A stretch of 64,000 nt of DNA, from assembly GCA_904066235.2 (NCBI GenBank), contig CAJFCV020000005.1:5389501-5453500 (forward strand), read 5' to 3'. Made by a program: the position numbers and the translations under genes. This stretch comes from Bursaphelenchus xylophilus (Eukaryota > Nematoda > Chromadorea > Rhabditida > Aphelenchoididae). Within the stretch, counting starts at the first letter, position 1, and every line of letters starts with the position of its first letter. This document shows, in pieces, positions 22,600-34,172 of this stretch. The notes beneath the pieces are model-generated. The model ran no database searches. It was not told the DNA's origin and saw only the letters and a list, made by a program, of their open reading frames with translations.

Positions 22600-25250
22600 T
22601 ACTGCCCTTTTTTTATTTATATTTTACTAAACATTAAAAAAATTTACTTGTTGATATTAGAATGGATATATATTTTAAAAAAATGGCTGTGTAAGCACAC
22701 GACGTATGAAAATAGGACGCATGTAAGCCTTGGATCTTACTCGAGTCAGAGCTGCGGCAGAGAAGAGGGTACCGATATGACTAACATGAAAACTATTGCC
22801 CTCATGCTTTTCACAGCCTATTTTTTCAATCGCAGGAAGCGTTGGCTGTATCTGTATACTAATCTAAGTTTTTCTATGAACATAAATGACACAACAATCA
22901 CCGCCTGTAATGCGCTCACATTGTCAGTGTCGTGAAATAAAACATAACCAGAATATTCATTTGGAGAATAAGTCCCTGAATAATAATTGATCATAACCAC
23001 AGTTATTCCGATTTTCTAATTATAGAAATTTGCCGAAAAATCCTAGTTTTGGGTTTCCGGTTGTTTCACCTCAAGGTTGCAAGAGCCCGGGTCAGCACTA
23101 GCATAACTCTGAAAAAGTTACAAGCCGCTAAAGCCCGACCGGCTGATGAATTTTGTAATGATTTGCATATTAGCAACTTTAGCCCCGTAGCCAGCTCTTT
23201 TTCAAAGGGCAGTTAAAATTTGGAACAATGTAGTCTAATCAATAACCGAGATAAAGAGTGGACAGAAATACGTGTCCGCGAGTATGTGAAGATCTGTAAC
23301 CCATCCACTTTTGTAACTTTACTTTTTGGCAACTAAACAAACAGAAAGATTACTTTCACAATGAAAAAACTTTAGAACACGATTTCTGAGTCTGTGTAGC
23401 AATCTTTAGTTAGGCCGTGAAATGGAATATTTCGTCGAAATTTTAGTGTTAATGCGACCATAGAAGCCTAATGGCAAAACATTTTTGCCCACTTAGGCCG
23501 TTAACATATATTTTTTTACAATTTACTGCTTCTACAGTAGTCCTCTAGAAATTGGTAATGGACATACAGAGACACCCATGAAATGGTTAATACTTATGTT
23601 TTCGCATTCGTAGAATTCAAGAAGTTGTTTCGGCTCATTCGGATTACTGTAACATACCAAACTGGACCCACGCGGACTCGAACTCGAGACGCTAGATTGG
23701 TAGTTCTGACCGACAACCACTAATACCATGAAAAATGTAGCACCATATTTTGCATTTTTTGCGTCTATAAATCAGAATTTTATGCTGATGTAAAAATCAG
23801 CTGAGGGTATTCAGAAACAAACTTTTTGCGGCCGATTTTTAGCGACCAAACTCAAAGTTTGGTACGTTACAGTAATCCAAATGAGCCGAAACCACCCTTT
23901 TTGGAATTCTACGTGTGCGAAAACATATACTCCCGGACATAAATTTCTGACCACCCATATCTCAAGTCAATATAACGCAATCGCTTTGAAACTTGACATG
24001 TATACTAGTCATGACAGACAGAATGTGCCACATAAAATTGTTTTTCGTGTCTCTGTCCTTAGGCGAGTTATGCAGGTTTTTTCAAAAATCGGTGGACAAA
24101 ACTTTCTGATCACCTAAAATAACTAAAGTTTTCTCAGTCTCCTTGAGTAAGCGACATGGTTCAGTTATCTTTAAACACTGTTAAGGGACCTACAAGGACG
24201 ATGGGTATGCTTTTTACCACCAAATTCGGCGTGTGCCCTCAAGCAACTCGTATTCTTGCAGCGCTCTTTTTCTCGTTAAAATCACGCCCTATGCGGCAAG
24301 GACGACTTTTTTGTTTCAGAAAAAGTAATAAGGAACTCATTGGAGGTTGTGATGCAAGATCTTACTACCTGCAATGTGAAATATGATATTAACGCCTTAA
24401 GAAAATCACATAGGAGTAGCCCATCTATGAATAATTGATCATAACCGCAGGCGTTTTTATTAAATCCGTCTAGAAATCCCCTACAGTACTCTTTGGTGAA
24501 TACTGAAGAACGTGGGAGAGTAATCTCCCGTTATCTTCGCATTTCGTGCGCGCACTAACGCAAAAGTCCAAAAAAACGCAACTTTTCCGATTTTGTAATT
24601 ACAAAATGGTCAGAATTTGCCAAAAAATCCTCAAGTTTTCGTTATCGCGTAATTTCAGTCCGAAATTTCATGAGGCCGGGTCAGCACTAATATAACTTTA
24701 TTCTTCATTGTGTAGTGCTAAGCCATGTTTAATTTCAACCAGTTTGGGCTGATTCTGAAAAAGTTACAGGCCGCTAAAGTCCGGCCGGCTGGTCAGTTTT
24801 GCAATGATTTTGCACATGCTTGATGAAATCCTTAATATCCCTCGGTATGATGGACGGAGATTGACCATGTGTGATCAATTACATAATCCTGTGCGTTTTT
24901 TATCCTTCTAGCCCACCTCTAGCCGTCGTATACTAACAAAATCGCGTAATGCGCAGAATGCACAAGCCCTTGCGACGTATGTTACTACTCCTCGATTTTT
25001 TGCCGTAAATATATGCGGTACGTCTGTGCTATGCAGTATAAGCAGTTTTAGCCCCGTGGCAAACATTTTTCGGCAGTTGCGAACAATTTACCTAATTGAT
25101 CAGAAAATTTTGTCCACCCTTTTTTTGAAAATGTCGAAAAAACTGCCGTTAAAGTGCAAGGATGGAAAATTCCGTTTTACCAAATGTTTTGCACCTCTTC
25201 TTGAAAGGGCAGTTAAAATTTGGAACATGTAGCTCAATTAACAGCCCAGC
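22600..25250. other. Repeat-derived sequence without genes
   Basis: Short related blocks recur here. For example, GGGCAGTTAAAATTTGGAAC appears near 23208 and 25207, and CATAACCGCAG-like stretches appear near 22993 and 24440. I see no exon with a credible domain or splice context. Confidence 0.45.
23660..23730 (-). repeat. tRNA-derived SINE-like sequence
   Basis: On the minus strand a box-A-like TTAGTGGTTGTCGGTCAG is followed about 30 bp later by a good box B (GAGTTCGAGTCC). This spacing is that of a tRNA-type RNA polymerase III promoter. Acceptor-stem pairing is poor, so it is more likely a SINE head than a working tRNA gene. Confidence 0.5.
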
Positions 25251-25360
25251 TAAAGGGTGGTCAGAGAGATATGTCCGGGAGTATACGTATTAATCATTTC
25301 ATGGGTGTCTGTATGTCTAATAAGCCTTCGAAGAATTAGAAAAGGAAAAAAAAGTGAATC

Positions 25361-25430
25361 GGTGGGTGGCCGGGTGGATAAGACGACGGCCTCGCAAACC
25401 ATTTTGCCCGGGTTCGAGGAACACCGCGGG
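25361..25430 (+). repeat. tRNA-derived SINE-like sequence
   Basis: It has a box-A-like GTGGCCGGGTGGATAAGAC and box B (GGGTTCGAGGA) at tRNA spacing. An inverted copy with about 85 percent similarity lies at 26771-26840. Both are embedded in longer related flanks, such as AAAGTGAATCGGTGG upstream, as expected for a dispersed repeat rather than a tRNA gene. Confidence 0.55.
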
Positions 25431-26018
25431 ATTACGCTGAATTTAGGAATGAGACTTGTCCAGTACTCTAAAACACGAAAAAAAATTGTATTCCTCATTT
25501 AGAAAAAAATTTTGGTAGAAAAATATTAGGTTGATGCAAAAGGAATTGCGGTTTTTTTAATTTATTCGTATTTTTTTATAGGATAGCTCAATTCAAAAAT
25601 GGAAAAAACTATATAATAGTAAATTTTAAGAGGAATTTTTCTGCATATATGCTATTCTTCAAAGTTACCATGAAAGTAACCTAAATATTTTAATATATTT
25701 TTAACCAATTTTTTTACATATTGTTTTGCGGCTTTATCCATTTTTGAAAATATTTTGATAAAATACATTATTTTCTATCAAAAAAAGATAAAACCCCATT
25801 TTTGGCAAAGCGTTAAAACGCTATCCCAAAAATTCAAATTTTAGCAAATTTTACAATTGTGTCATATATTTTTTTTTAATAAGTCCAAAATAAAAAATTC
25901 TTTTTGCTATCGATTAATAACAAGATTTTTAAGGTTTTTGTGACAAAAAACACCAAAATCAAAAAATTTATTTTTTTGACATTTTTTACCAAAAAACAAA
26001 ATTTAAGATTTTGTTTTG

Positions 26019-26621
26019 AACAGTCTTTAGGAGTCCGGGAAAAAACTCAGCTACGAGAATCCATCAGAGAAACATCATCTTTCTTATTTTTTGGTCCGGC
26101 GGACAAATCGGCGGAGGCTTTCTCAGAAAAGTCAAATTTTTGTTTTGACCCTTTGATAAAGCCTCCGCCGAATCCTCCGCCGGGGGAAAAAGTACGAAAT
26201 TTTTGCCATCTGTGCGTCGGATGACAACAAAAAATCGCCTCAACCCTTTTTACAACATGGATTTGCAAAAGCCGAGGGCCTAAAACAAAGTCCGCCGAAA
26301 TCTGAGGTCTCTGCGGCGCCTCCGCGGATGTACGTAAAATCGAAAACGCAAAAAAGCATACCGTAGAATCCACGGAGGTGTAACGTAAACATAATTTTGG
26401 CCGTTGTAACAGTTTCCACCATGCAATAAGGTGTGATTTTTAAAAAAGGCCCCGAATGTCTGCGCCGAGAACTGGCCTCTCCGCCGACGAAAAAAAATTT
26501 TTTTGCTCAGTACAAGACCGCCCGACTTCAAGTTTTAGAAACAAAAAGAATTTCAGCGATAACTCCCAAAAGCTCAAAGATATTCGCAAATAGTTTCTGT
26601 CATATTTCATGAAACACCCCG
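26019..26621. mobile_element. Fold-back element, half copy (copy 3)
   Basis: It corresponds to the right half of the fold-back element at 15526-16601, from the GAGTCCGGGAAAAA block to the terminal CATGAAACACCCCG. The left arm is missing, and AT-rich sequence without a match precedes it. Divergence from copies 1 and 2 is visibly greater than between those two. Confidence 0.7.
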
Positions 26622-26770
26622 TATTTAAAAAATTTACGGAAAATTTTCAAAATTGAGCGATTTTTCAGCCCTCAGCATCTCTATTCTAAAATCCTCCTGC
26701 GAAAATAAAATACGTATGACGTTGTTTATTAGAACACACTGTACTACAATGTTAATCATGTCTATGCCAA

Positions 26771-26840
26771 TCCCGCGGTGTTCCTCGTGCCCGTGTCAAA
26801 CGGTTTGCGAGGCCGTCTTCTTATCCACACGGCCACCGAT
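26771..26840 (-). repeat. tRNA-derived SINE-like sequence, inverted copy
   Basis: This is the reverse-complement counterpart of 25361-25430, with box A GTGGCCGTGTGGATAAG and a diverged box B (GGGCACGAGGA). Together with its partner it flanks the half fold-back element. Confidence 0.5.
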
Positions 26841-27199
26841 TCACATTTTCTTTTCCCTGCTCGAAGAGAGGTCTTTTCGGCGATCTTTTTTGTCCTAACT
26901 TTGATGGCTCATATCCCTCAGGAGCCGCGCAGAGATTTCCCCCATTTGGGGATGATACTGAGACCGAACCGATCAATTTGCACTACCTCCGGTTCAAAAA
27001 TCGATTTACACCTAAAGTGTGTAAATCGCCCAAAATTTAAAAAAATCGCCATAACGTCCGAGTATTGAAGCCTAATGTGATGCAACATTGCGCATCCTTA
27101 ACACAAAAATCTCACAAGGAAAGTACTTTTATGGGGGCTCCTACTTTTTGACGGGACATATTTCAAAAAATCAGAAAAAATGTGCTGATCAAGAATATA

Positions 27200-28498
27200 C
27201 AGGGTGCGCCAAAAAAAATGGACAAAAATAAAAACGTTTGTGTCTCGCCACGAAAAGCGGTACGAGTAGGGAAAAAGTGACCATTATGACCACAAACCAG
27301 TCACTTGCAAACCCTTTAAATCCCTTTTTTACTTTGCCTTCACATTTTTGCAATATGGACAAAAATGCGAAGAGGTACCAAAATGTGTTTTTATTTTCTA
27401 AAGAATTTTCCCGGAAGAAAATTGTTTGTCGTTGTGGTTCTTTCCGTACAACTGTCACCCGGACTTCATATATGTTTAGGGATGTTGGCAGCATCCAGAG
27501 GTTCCCAGGAAGCGGTAGACCCAAAACAGAAAAGGCTCCGGCTCTGAAGAAGAGCATCAGAAATCGGACTGACCCAGATCTTTCCAGGTCGTTGGAACGA
27601 ATGGCTTCTAAATTGATTATCTCGGCTTTATCGGGTAGAATAATTGTAAAAACCGGCATGAGATGTCCCCCATATTCTATTCTATGCGGGCCATGCGTTG
27701 ATTCAACAGAGAGATGCAAGACACGGCTTCAGTGTTTCCGAAAGTTAAGAAAAGAAGCCACTGACACGGTACTTTTGCGGGCTCCCACCTGTCCCCCTTT
27801 GAGCCCTCCGATCTCCGCTGAAAGCAGAGGTTTCAGCATGAAACTTTTTGACGCCATAGAGTAGACGTAGATTTATATAGGAAGTGCCGTTTGAGCGAGG
27901 TAGGATCAACGGCAGCTTTGCAGCATATCTTTAAAGAAAAATCTCCGGTTTTCGTCCATTTTTTTGGAATTTTGTCACTACCTCCAAGCATGACGACGCT
28001 GAAAAGCAAAAAATCCGTGTGTTCAGTAAGTCCTCAGTCGGGAATTAACCCAAAACTTTACAGTTGCCCGAAGCCTCATCATTTTCTCACTACAATATTT
28101 TTTCTGGTTTTCGGAATTTCGGGTTTTATTTTAATGCCTCTGCTACTCAAGTTTGGATGTCCATAGTATTGAAATGAAAGGTTACTAATACTATGCCTTT
28201 ATGTATGTGATAGTAAAGATCCTAACGAATTGGAGGACTTTTATTTGAAGTTTTCGTGACGCCTCAAAAAATATTTATGCCTCACTTTCCAGACGACACG
28301 CTTTCGAGAATTGCGATCAGAACATGGTCAACTTGAACTCCCAAGAAAAAAAGTTGAGATAAAGTTATACCTCCGTTCTTACCGCTAAAATATTGCTTGA
28401 ACGTCGCTATTTATTCCATCTAAACGTTTCCCCAAATACCTTGACCCAGAGCCAGATATTGGCAAAAAAATTTTGTCCATTTTTTTTGGCGCACCCTG
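27200..28498 (+). mobile_element. Tc1/mariner-superfamily element, decayed
   Basis: Terminal inverted repeats of about 27 bp (CAGGGTGCGCCAAAAAAAAT at the left) are flanked by TA at both ends. Length is 1299 bp. The plus strand carries transposase-like pieces starting around 27238 with the GSGRPKTEKAP linker typical of Tc1-like DNA-binding regions, followed by an RIIVKTGMR helix. The catalytic part is disrupted. Confidence 0.85.
27238..28166 (+). pseudogene. Broken Tc1/mariner transposase
   Basis: The first open piece (27238-27864) covers the paired DNA-binding helices and the GRPK linker. Later fragments (27891-28166) lie in other frames, with no complete DDD/E catalytic triad visible. No function is expected. 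Confidence 0.6.
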
Positions 28499-28616
28499 TA
28501 TAAATCTTAGCTGCCCATTTTAGGTTTTTAGGGGTGAAAATGCCCAAAAACTGGCTTAATTTCCCTACAAAAGGCGCAGGCATTCGAAACGATAAAAAGC
28601 GCAGTCGGCCTCCGGA

Positions 28617-28704
28617 AGAGAGCGGTGTGGCCGAGTGGCTAGTGCCGTAGTCTGAGAATGAAGAGGGGGAACGCCGCACGGGTTCGATTTCCCTTTCGGG
28701 CTGA
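28617..28704 (+). repeat. tRNA-Leu/Ser-like SINE sequence
   Basis: Box A (TGGCCGAGTGGCTAGTG) and box B (GGGTTCGATTTCC) are good matches. Their 50-bp spacing includes a possible long variable arm, as in class II tRNAs. The loop CTGAGAA could carry anticodon GAG. Acceptor ends do not pair convincingly and the copy lies inside a repeat, so I call it SINE-derived. A real tRNA gene is not excluded. Confidence 0.5.
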
Positions 28705-29009
28705 ATAAACTTTTTTTGAAGTTGAAGGTCGGAAAAATAAATTTTTGGGCCAAGACTGATTTATTACGTCTTAGAAACTCAATAAACATCATTTTAAGCC
28801 AAAATATGTAAAAATTGTAAACCTGTGAAAAATTAAGCGAAAAGGGGTTCATATAGGACTTTAAGTCACCTTCCGATTGAGTTTTCACCCCTAAAAACCT
28901 AAAATGGGCAGCTAGGATTTATATATTCTTGCACATCACATTTTTTCTGATTTTTTGAGATATGTCCCGTCAAAAAGTAGGAGCCCCCATAAAAGTACTT
29001 TCCTTGTCA

Positions 29010-32000
29010 AAAACGAATTTTTCGTTATGATCGGGAAAATGTAAAATAAAATTTGATTTCCAGAAAATGCATAATCTTTATAACAAATCCGTCAGCTTTT
29101 ATTCTTTACCTCGAATTTTGGCAGAGAATTAGCAAGTATTGGAATAAATGCGAAAAGGATCGTATTGTTTAGCTTCGAACACAATTTTTCCCAGGTGTTT
29201 GGCCAGATTAGAATGAGTTGTTTATTTTATTTTATCCATTAAGATAAAAATTCGCCTTGCTTTCCCTGAAATTATTTATTTTTCTTACAGATTTTAAGTA
29301 GTTCTTTGGAATTACTGTTAACCCACATTGTATTCATCTCAGTTGCTCTATCCTTCAAAATCCCAGCCCAAATCCAGGAGAGCGCAGTTCGAATAGTAAT
29401 TTCGCAAACGGAAAGGTCTGGCCTCTGATTCCTTCCACTTTGGGGGTTGCGGTCGCTCGATTAGGGCTCCATTTTTGTTATCAGTGTTTTGTTATGGGTC
29501 CTTTGCCGTTGATGCGCGGTCTCGGAAAGCCGGGAGTTGGTAGCCAGACTGAGGGAGGGAGGGGGGACTCGTTCATTCTGATAATACCACTCTCGTGTGT
29601 ATCAGCCCCTCTCGCGCTCTTGATTATTCAGATGAGGTCGGGTCCGAGTGCATTCATTTTTGTGTTCAGCGCTTTTCTCTGCGCGCCTGGATCGAGAGGG
29701 GGGCTGACGGACGGTCGGACTGATATGGAGGCAGCAGGACGTGATAGGCCTGGAAGGGAAAACAAATGAATGGGGCGGCGCGACTCGACGTGGTTGGTGG
29801 TGGGAAGGGAACCGCGCGCGCTGGTCCCGATTAGTCACAAGGAGACGCTTGTTGTACGCCCTGAGGCCCGGACTCTCCTTTGCCAGAAGTCCCTTTTGTG
29901 CGATCGGTGTGTTTGACGGGTTTCTGTTTCTGCTCGAACTGTAGTCGTTTTCGGGATTCATTGGCCTTGTTTGGGGCCACTTCCCGCGGTCTTGCGCAGC
30001 CCTGGCCGTCGGGGAGACGATGTTCTTGGCTGAGGGTTTGTTTGGGAATGCAGACGTTTCAAACTTCTTCGGGGGCACGGCTTGACTTGAAGTGTAAAGG
30101 CCGATTGAGCGGCCCCAAGAAACCGGCACGACCCGGCGTTGTTAAGTGCGTGGCGGGAGAGAGACGCGCGCGCGGAATTCCCGTGGAAAGGTACACTTGG
30201 ACCTCATTCAGTAGCTTTATTTTTTTCGTGCCCTGAGGGGGTTTGCCGTCCAAGAGCGGCGCTCCTTCGGCTGGCGGCCATGCGTGAGATTGCGCGCGTC
30301 CAAAGGAACTTCAGGTGAAAGGCCAGCCATTTTTGGCCTCAGGGCCGTCTCTTCAATCTGAATAGACTAAGTGCTTTTCATTCAAATTATGCCCACTTTG
30401 GTTGAATTGCGCGTCCCTCTTGCCTACCTGCCCTCTGGTCAGAGATTACGGTAGTTGGAAAGCCGCACTAAAATGCCGGATTTGGGGTCCAAATTGGCAG
30501 AGTCATCATCGCTAATTAAGAGCCCCGCAGTCAGGTAGAGGGCGAGAGTGCTGGGAAGTTTTTTGCCCTCGGGGCATTGGCATGGTGTCTTCGTGGGGAC
30601 ACCTTAAATCCGGAAGAGGTGCGCGAGAGCCCTTTGCGCACCTTTGGTTGGCACTGGCCAGGCCGTGGCCACAACTCGTCTCCCTGCGCCCACCTGCCCC
30701 CCTCCACGAATCCATTCCAACACTCAAAACGGCCGCCCTCTAGATAGTTTTGGCCGCGCAGTATAACATGTTGTGTCTGTGGCGTCGTCGATGGTCGGCT
30801 CATATCTTCTCCGGGGAGGGTCACGCAAGCTTCTTGCGCATTCATAATTTTTTTAAACGTCATCCTCCATTCGGGTCGTTTTCCGAAAACGCTTTTGATT
30901 GAATCATCTCTCTTTCCATGAACAGTATTGATAAAATGGAGGTTGCTTGCAATGTCAGGTATCTGATAACCAGATTTTGCTAAGCTCTGCTCGGGGCGTG
31001 GGCCACCACGGAAGCGGATTAACTGCGCAAAGGGATTACGATAATGGAATGATTAATTAATGCAGTTTGTTTGTGGAAAGGTGGAGATAATTGTGATTAG
31101 GGGCCCTTGTAAATAAACGGACGGTCTTTAATCGGGCCATTACTAGTATTGGGCATTGCATTACAAACGGGTTTCCTTCCCGAATTCCGAGAGAGACGCG
31201 CGACTTGTTTCCGATAGGAGTTCGTTCTTTCGGGCCAAGAAAAAGATTCCGCCAAGACCAATTCCTCCGGCCGCCAGAATCTCGCGCAAAGAAAAAACAG
31301 CGCTCTTCTGACCAGAAAGTTTTGTTTGGAAGCGGCCGACGCCACGTGAGGCCGGAATTTCGTTCAGAATTTCAGCCTCCATCCCTAGATGGCTTTATTT
31401 CGCGCCGCGCCGAATTTTTTGCGCAGGAATTTGGACATTAGACTTTTGTTTTTTTTGTCTGTCTCCAGTTGTTTTTTGGGTTCTGACGGAAATTCATTGG
31501 CTGGTTTTTATAAACTCGATCAACTTTACTTTCCTCTCCTATGGTCACCACTGTATCGTCTCCTCTGTGATTTGTTTGTCATCTTTGGCTACCGTAATTT
31601 TCACCCCCATTAATTTTCCCATCTTGGTTAATACGGTGACTGACGCATTTTCGTATCTGGGCTTTGTAAATTAATTAATTGCCATGATAAACAAAATCCA
31701 ATCCATGGAACATGAAATTAACCATGGATTTGACCACGGGATGTTTGTCCGGGCTTAGCCAATTAGCCGGCCCTACCCCCGCTTAAGCAGTGGCGTCAGG
31801 TGCTCGGGGGAAAGGAGAGCGATTATTCCATCAGTCAGCGCGCATTTGGGGGCCAGATCACTGCCAGCGGGTCTCTCTTCTGTGGTGTCCAAAATGAAAT
31901 AATTCCTGCGCCCCTTCCCTTTCCCCGCAACTGTGTAAATGAAGACTTCCCAATTGTTCTCTTTATCTGGGTGATCGAGTCTTCGCGCAATTCCATATGT

Positions 32001-34172
32001 TTTGGCCTTCGAGTCGGCCTGTTTGCCCGCTCTTTCACCCCTCCCGGATCCGATCATGCCACCCGCACTGACCGCACCTTTGCGCAACGATGAGTTATGA
32101 TATTTAAACGCGGGAATAGACACGTGCTAAAGACGGGAAAACCTTTAAAATCTCGATTATGGGAACGTTGTTTGAAGAGTGGGAAGGGCCGGCTTCTAAA
32201 CGACCCGCGCAGACTTTTGGTCCTTGTTTTCTCTGGTGTTTCCGCGAATCATCGTCATGAGTGTATCCTCAATTTCCGCGTCCCTTCTTATCTTACGGAT
32301 GTTTCCCGTCCTCAAAAATTTTTATTAGATGTTTTTAACATAATTTTGCACCTTTTACACTGAAACATCGGTTATCCGAGTTCAGTGCGGGTCTTCCGAT
32401 CCGCCCGTTCTCTTCCATTTTCGTTTTTTAGGCCCCTAGGGGGTTTGCGCAAGGCCCTGGAGCTGTCGTCGACGTACGCACCGATCCGCGCGTCTCTTGG
32501 AATGGACTTTGAAAGGGATAAATATGGTCCGAACATTCAATTCCAGTAGTTGTCTCTCTCCCCGAACACTTTGCTGACAACCTTCTGTTGTAGTAATGCC
32601 GCTCTTCCGCTCCAACTAATTTCCATAATATTCATAATCAGCGTACTATTTGATGGTTACAGTAGTCGGACCGGCGCGTATCGACTGGAGCGCGACTTGC
32701 CTCGCTTTACAGCCTCTTACTATTGAAATGAATTGGCTGGGCTCATTTGAAAACTGATGGGAGTGAGTGGCATTGGCGGGCGAACGTCGAGAGTGCACCT
32801 TTCGCCCCCTCCCTATCACATCAGACGGGCCATTCGAACGCGCGGCCGGCCCCGTCTCTCTCGTGATCTACGGGAACAGATGCGTCTTCTCTTTCCTTTT
32901 CCTGGTTTTGATGCCGCAAGGCCTCAGGCCAAGTCTCGCAGCCCCGCTGTCCAGGAAAAGCGATTTTTCACCAAACGCCCCCAATCTCGAGCCGGCCGAA
33001 TTTCGGAGTGGGCGCGATCGGGCCTTGGAAAGGCCGCGCGCCCTTCTTTTGATCCAAATGGCTATCAGCCGACTGGCCAGTCAGCTGTGCCACTTCTTCT
33101 TGTCCCACTCTCTGCGCCGATTAGTCTTTGCGCCCCCGGGCTGTTTGGTTTTTGGGCCGAGACATTGACTCACTGCCATCGTAACATTTGACTCGCGGCC
33201 GAAGAGCGGCTGTTGCTCCAAGGTGAACTGCTGGAAGAGGGGCCTCTCCCTCAGTTCAGCCAAAGCGCGTAAATCTCCCGCAAAGACGGCCTGGCGCGTC
33301 TCCAGCCCGCCCTAAGGCGATATCTCAACCCGCAGGTGAGCGAAGAGTCCGGCAGATTGTGTCCCGACATTTCCTCCTCGTCGGCTGTCTCTCCTTCCGG
33401 TTTACGGTAGTTACTCGCGATCAGTATTTCCCATGTTCCAAACGGACCCGCGCAAGTTTATTAAGCCCGCTCTCTGATTGGCTGCAGGGCAAGGGTGCGC
33501 GAAGGGTAACGTAATAAGTGGAAGTCAAGGGAACTGCGCGACGAGCTTGTGTTTTTGTACCCAGCCCCACCGGATGCGGGAGGATGAGACGGTCGCCGTG
33601 GCGGTGGTCGCCAAGCGGCCTAAAGAATGCGTGGCCAAGCGCGCTTCCGGTCTCCCGCCACCCATGCCGACATCGCGCAAGTTTTTTGAAGGCCAAAAAA
33701 GCGCCTTCTATAGTGCTGGCTCCAAGTGGAGGACGTCCGTCCGTCCTCCATACTAACCTGCGCACTTTGGCCCACACCTCTCGGGCTCGTTCCCGCATGC
33801 CCTCCGGGCCCTCGTTTTTGTTCATGGACCGTTTGCTGTCGTTAACGCACGTTTCCCTGGAGTTTAAACAAGTCCCTGTGATTCGGACGCTCTCGAAACA
33901 CCCACACTCACTTGGTCGTAAAATCTTGACTCCTCAGGCCCTCAGTTCATGTGCCGGGAACCCCAGGGTGACATTTCGAGAGTGGACACACCAGATTAGC
34001 GATCTGATGGTATTCAACGGTACCCTTTCCTCCACTAATTTTGCTCTAATTTTGTTTAAACACCCTCGGGGCATTCTTTTTTCGGGCCGTGTTTTTTGCC
34101 GAGGTTCTCGATTTCTCGCGGATTAGTACTTGTTTAGACTAAACACAAATGAATTGACTTTTTTGTAGAGTT
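29010..34172. promoter_or_regulatory. GC-rich 5-kb region without convincing exons
   Basis: From about 29.4 to 34.1 kb the sequence is clearly more GC-rich than its flanks and rich in TGCGCA and GCGCG words. These occur for instance near 29993, 30635, 30835, 31024, 31420, 32081 and 33756. Open frames occur on both strands, but none has a recognisable domain or consistent splice sites. It lies directly upstream of the DNA-binding protein gene at 34173, so it may be that gene's regulatory region and 5' untranslated exons. Confidence 0.45.

Larger units (their letters stand above)
27115..29006. repeat. Outer inverted-repeat element carrying a nested mariner and a SINE
   Basis: The ends are inverted copies of about 75 bp (GGAAAGTACTTTTATGGGGG at the left, its complement at the right). 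A second inverted pair (CCTAAAATGGGCAGCT type) lies at about 28510-28545 and 28875-28915. A Tc1/mariner element is inserted near the left end and a tRNA-like sequence sits in the right part. Confidence 0.65.

Noticed and set aside
25900..26640. CRISPR-like or tandem-repeat array in GGCGGA-rich sequence
   Set aside because: The repeated TCCGCC words are irregularly spaced and belong to the decayed fold-back arm. CRISPR arrays are not expected in an animal genome.
29602..30129. 175-codon minus-strand frame in the GC-rich region
   Set aside because: It is Arg/Ser/Pro-rich as expected from GC-rich sequence, with no domain and no consistent splice sites. Overlapping plus frames are equally long.
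32757..33191. 144-codon plus frame in the GC-rich region
   Set aside because: A second overlapping frame of similar length exists and neither resembles a protein. High GC lowers stop frequency.
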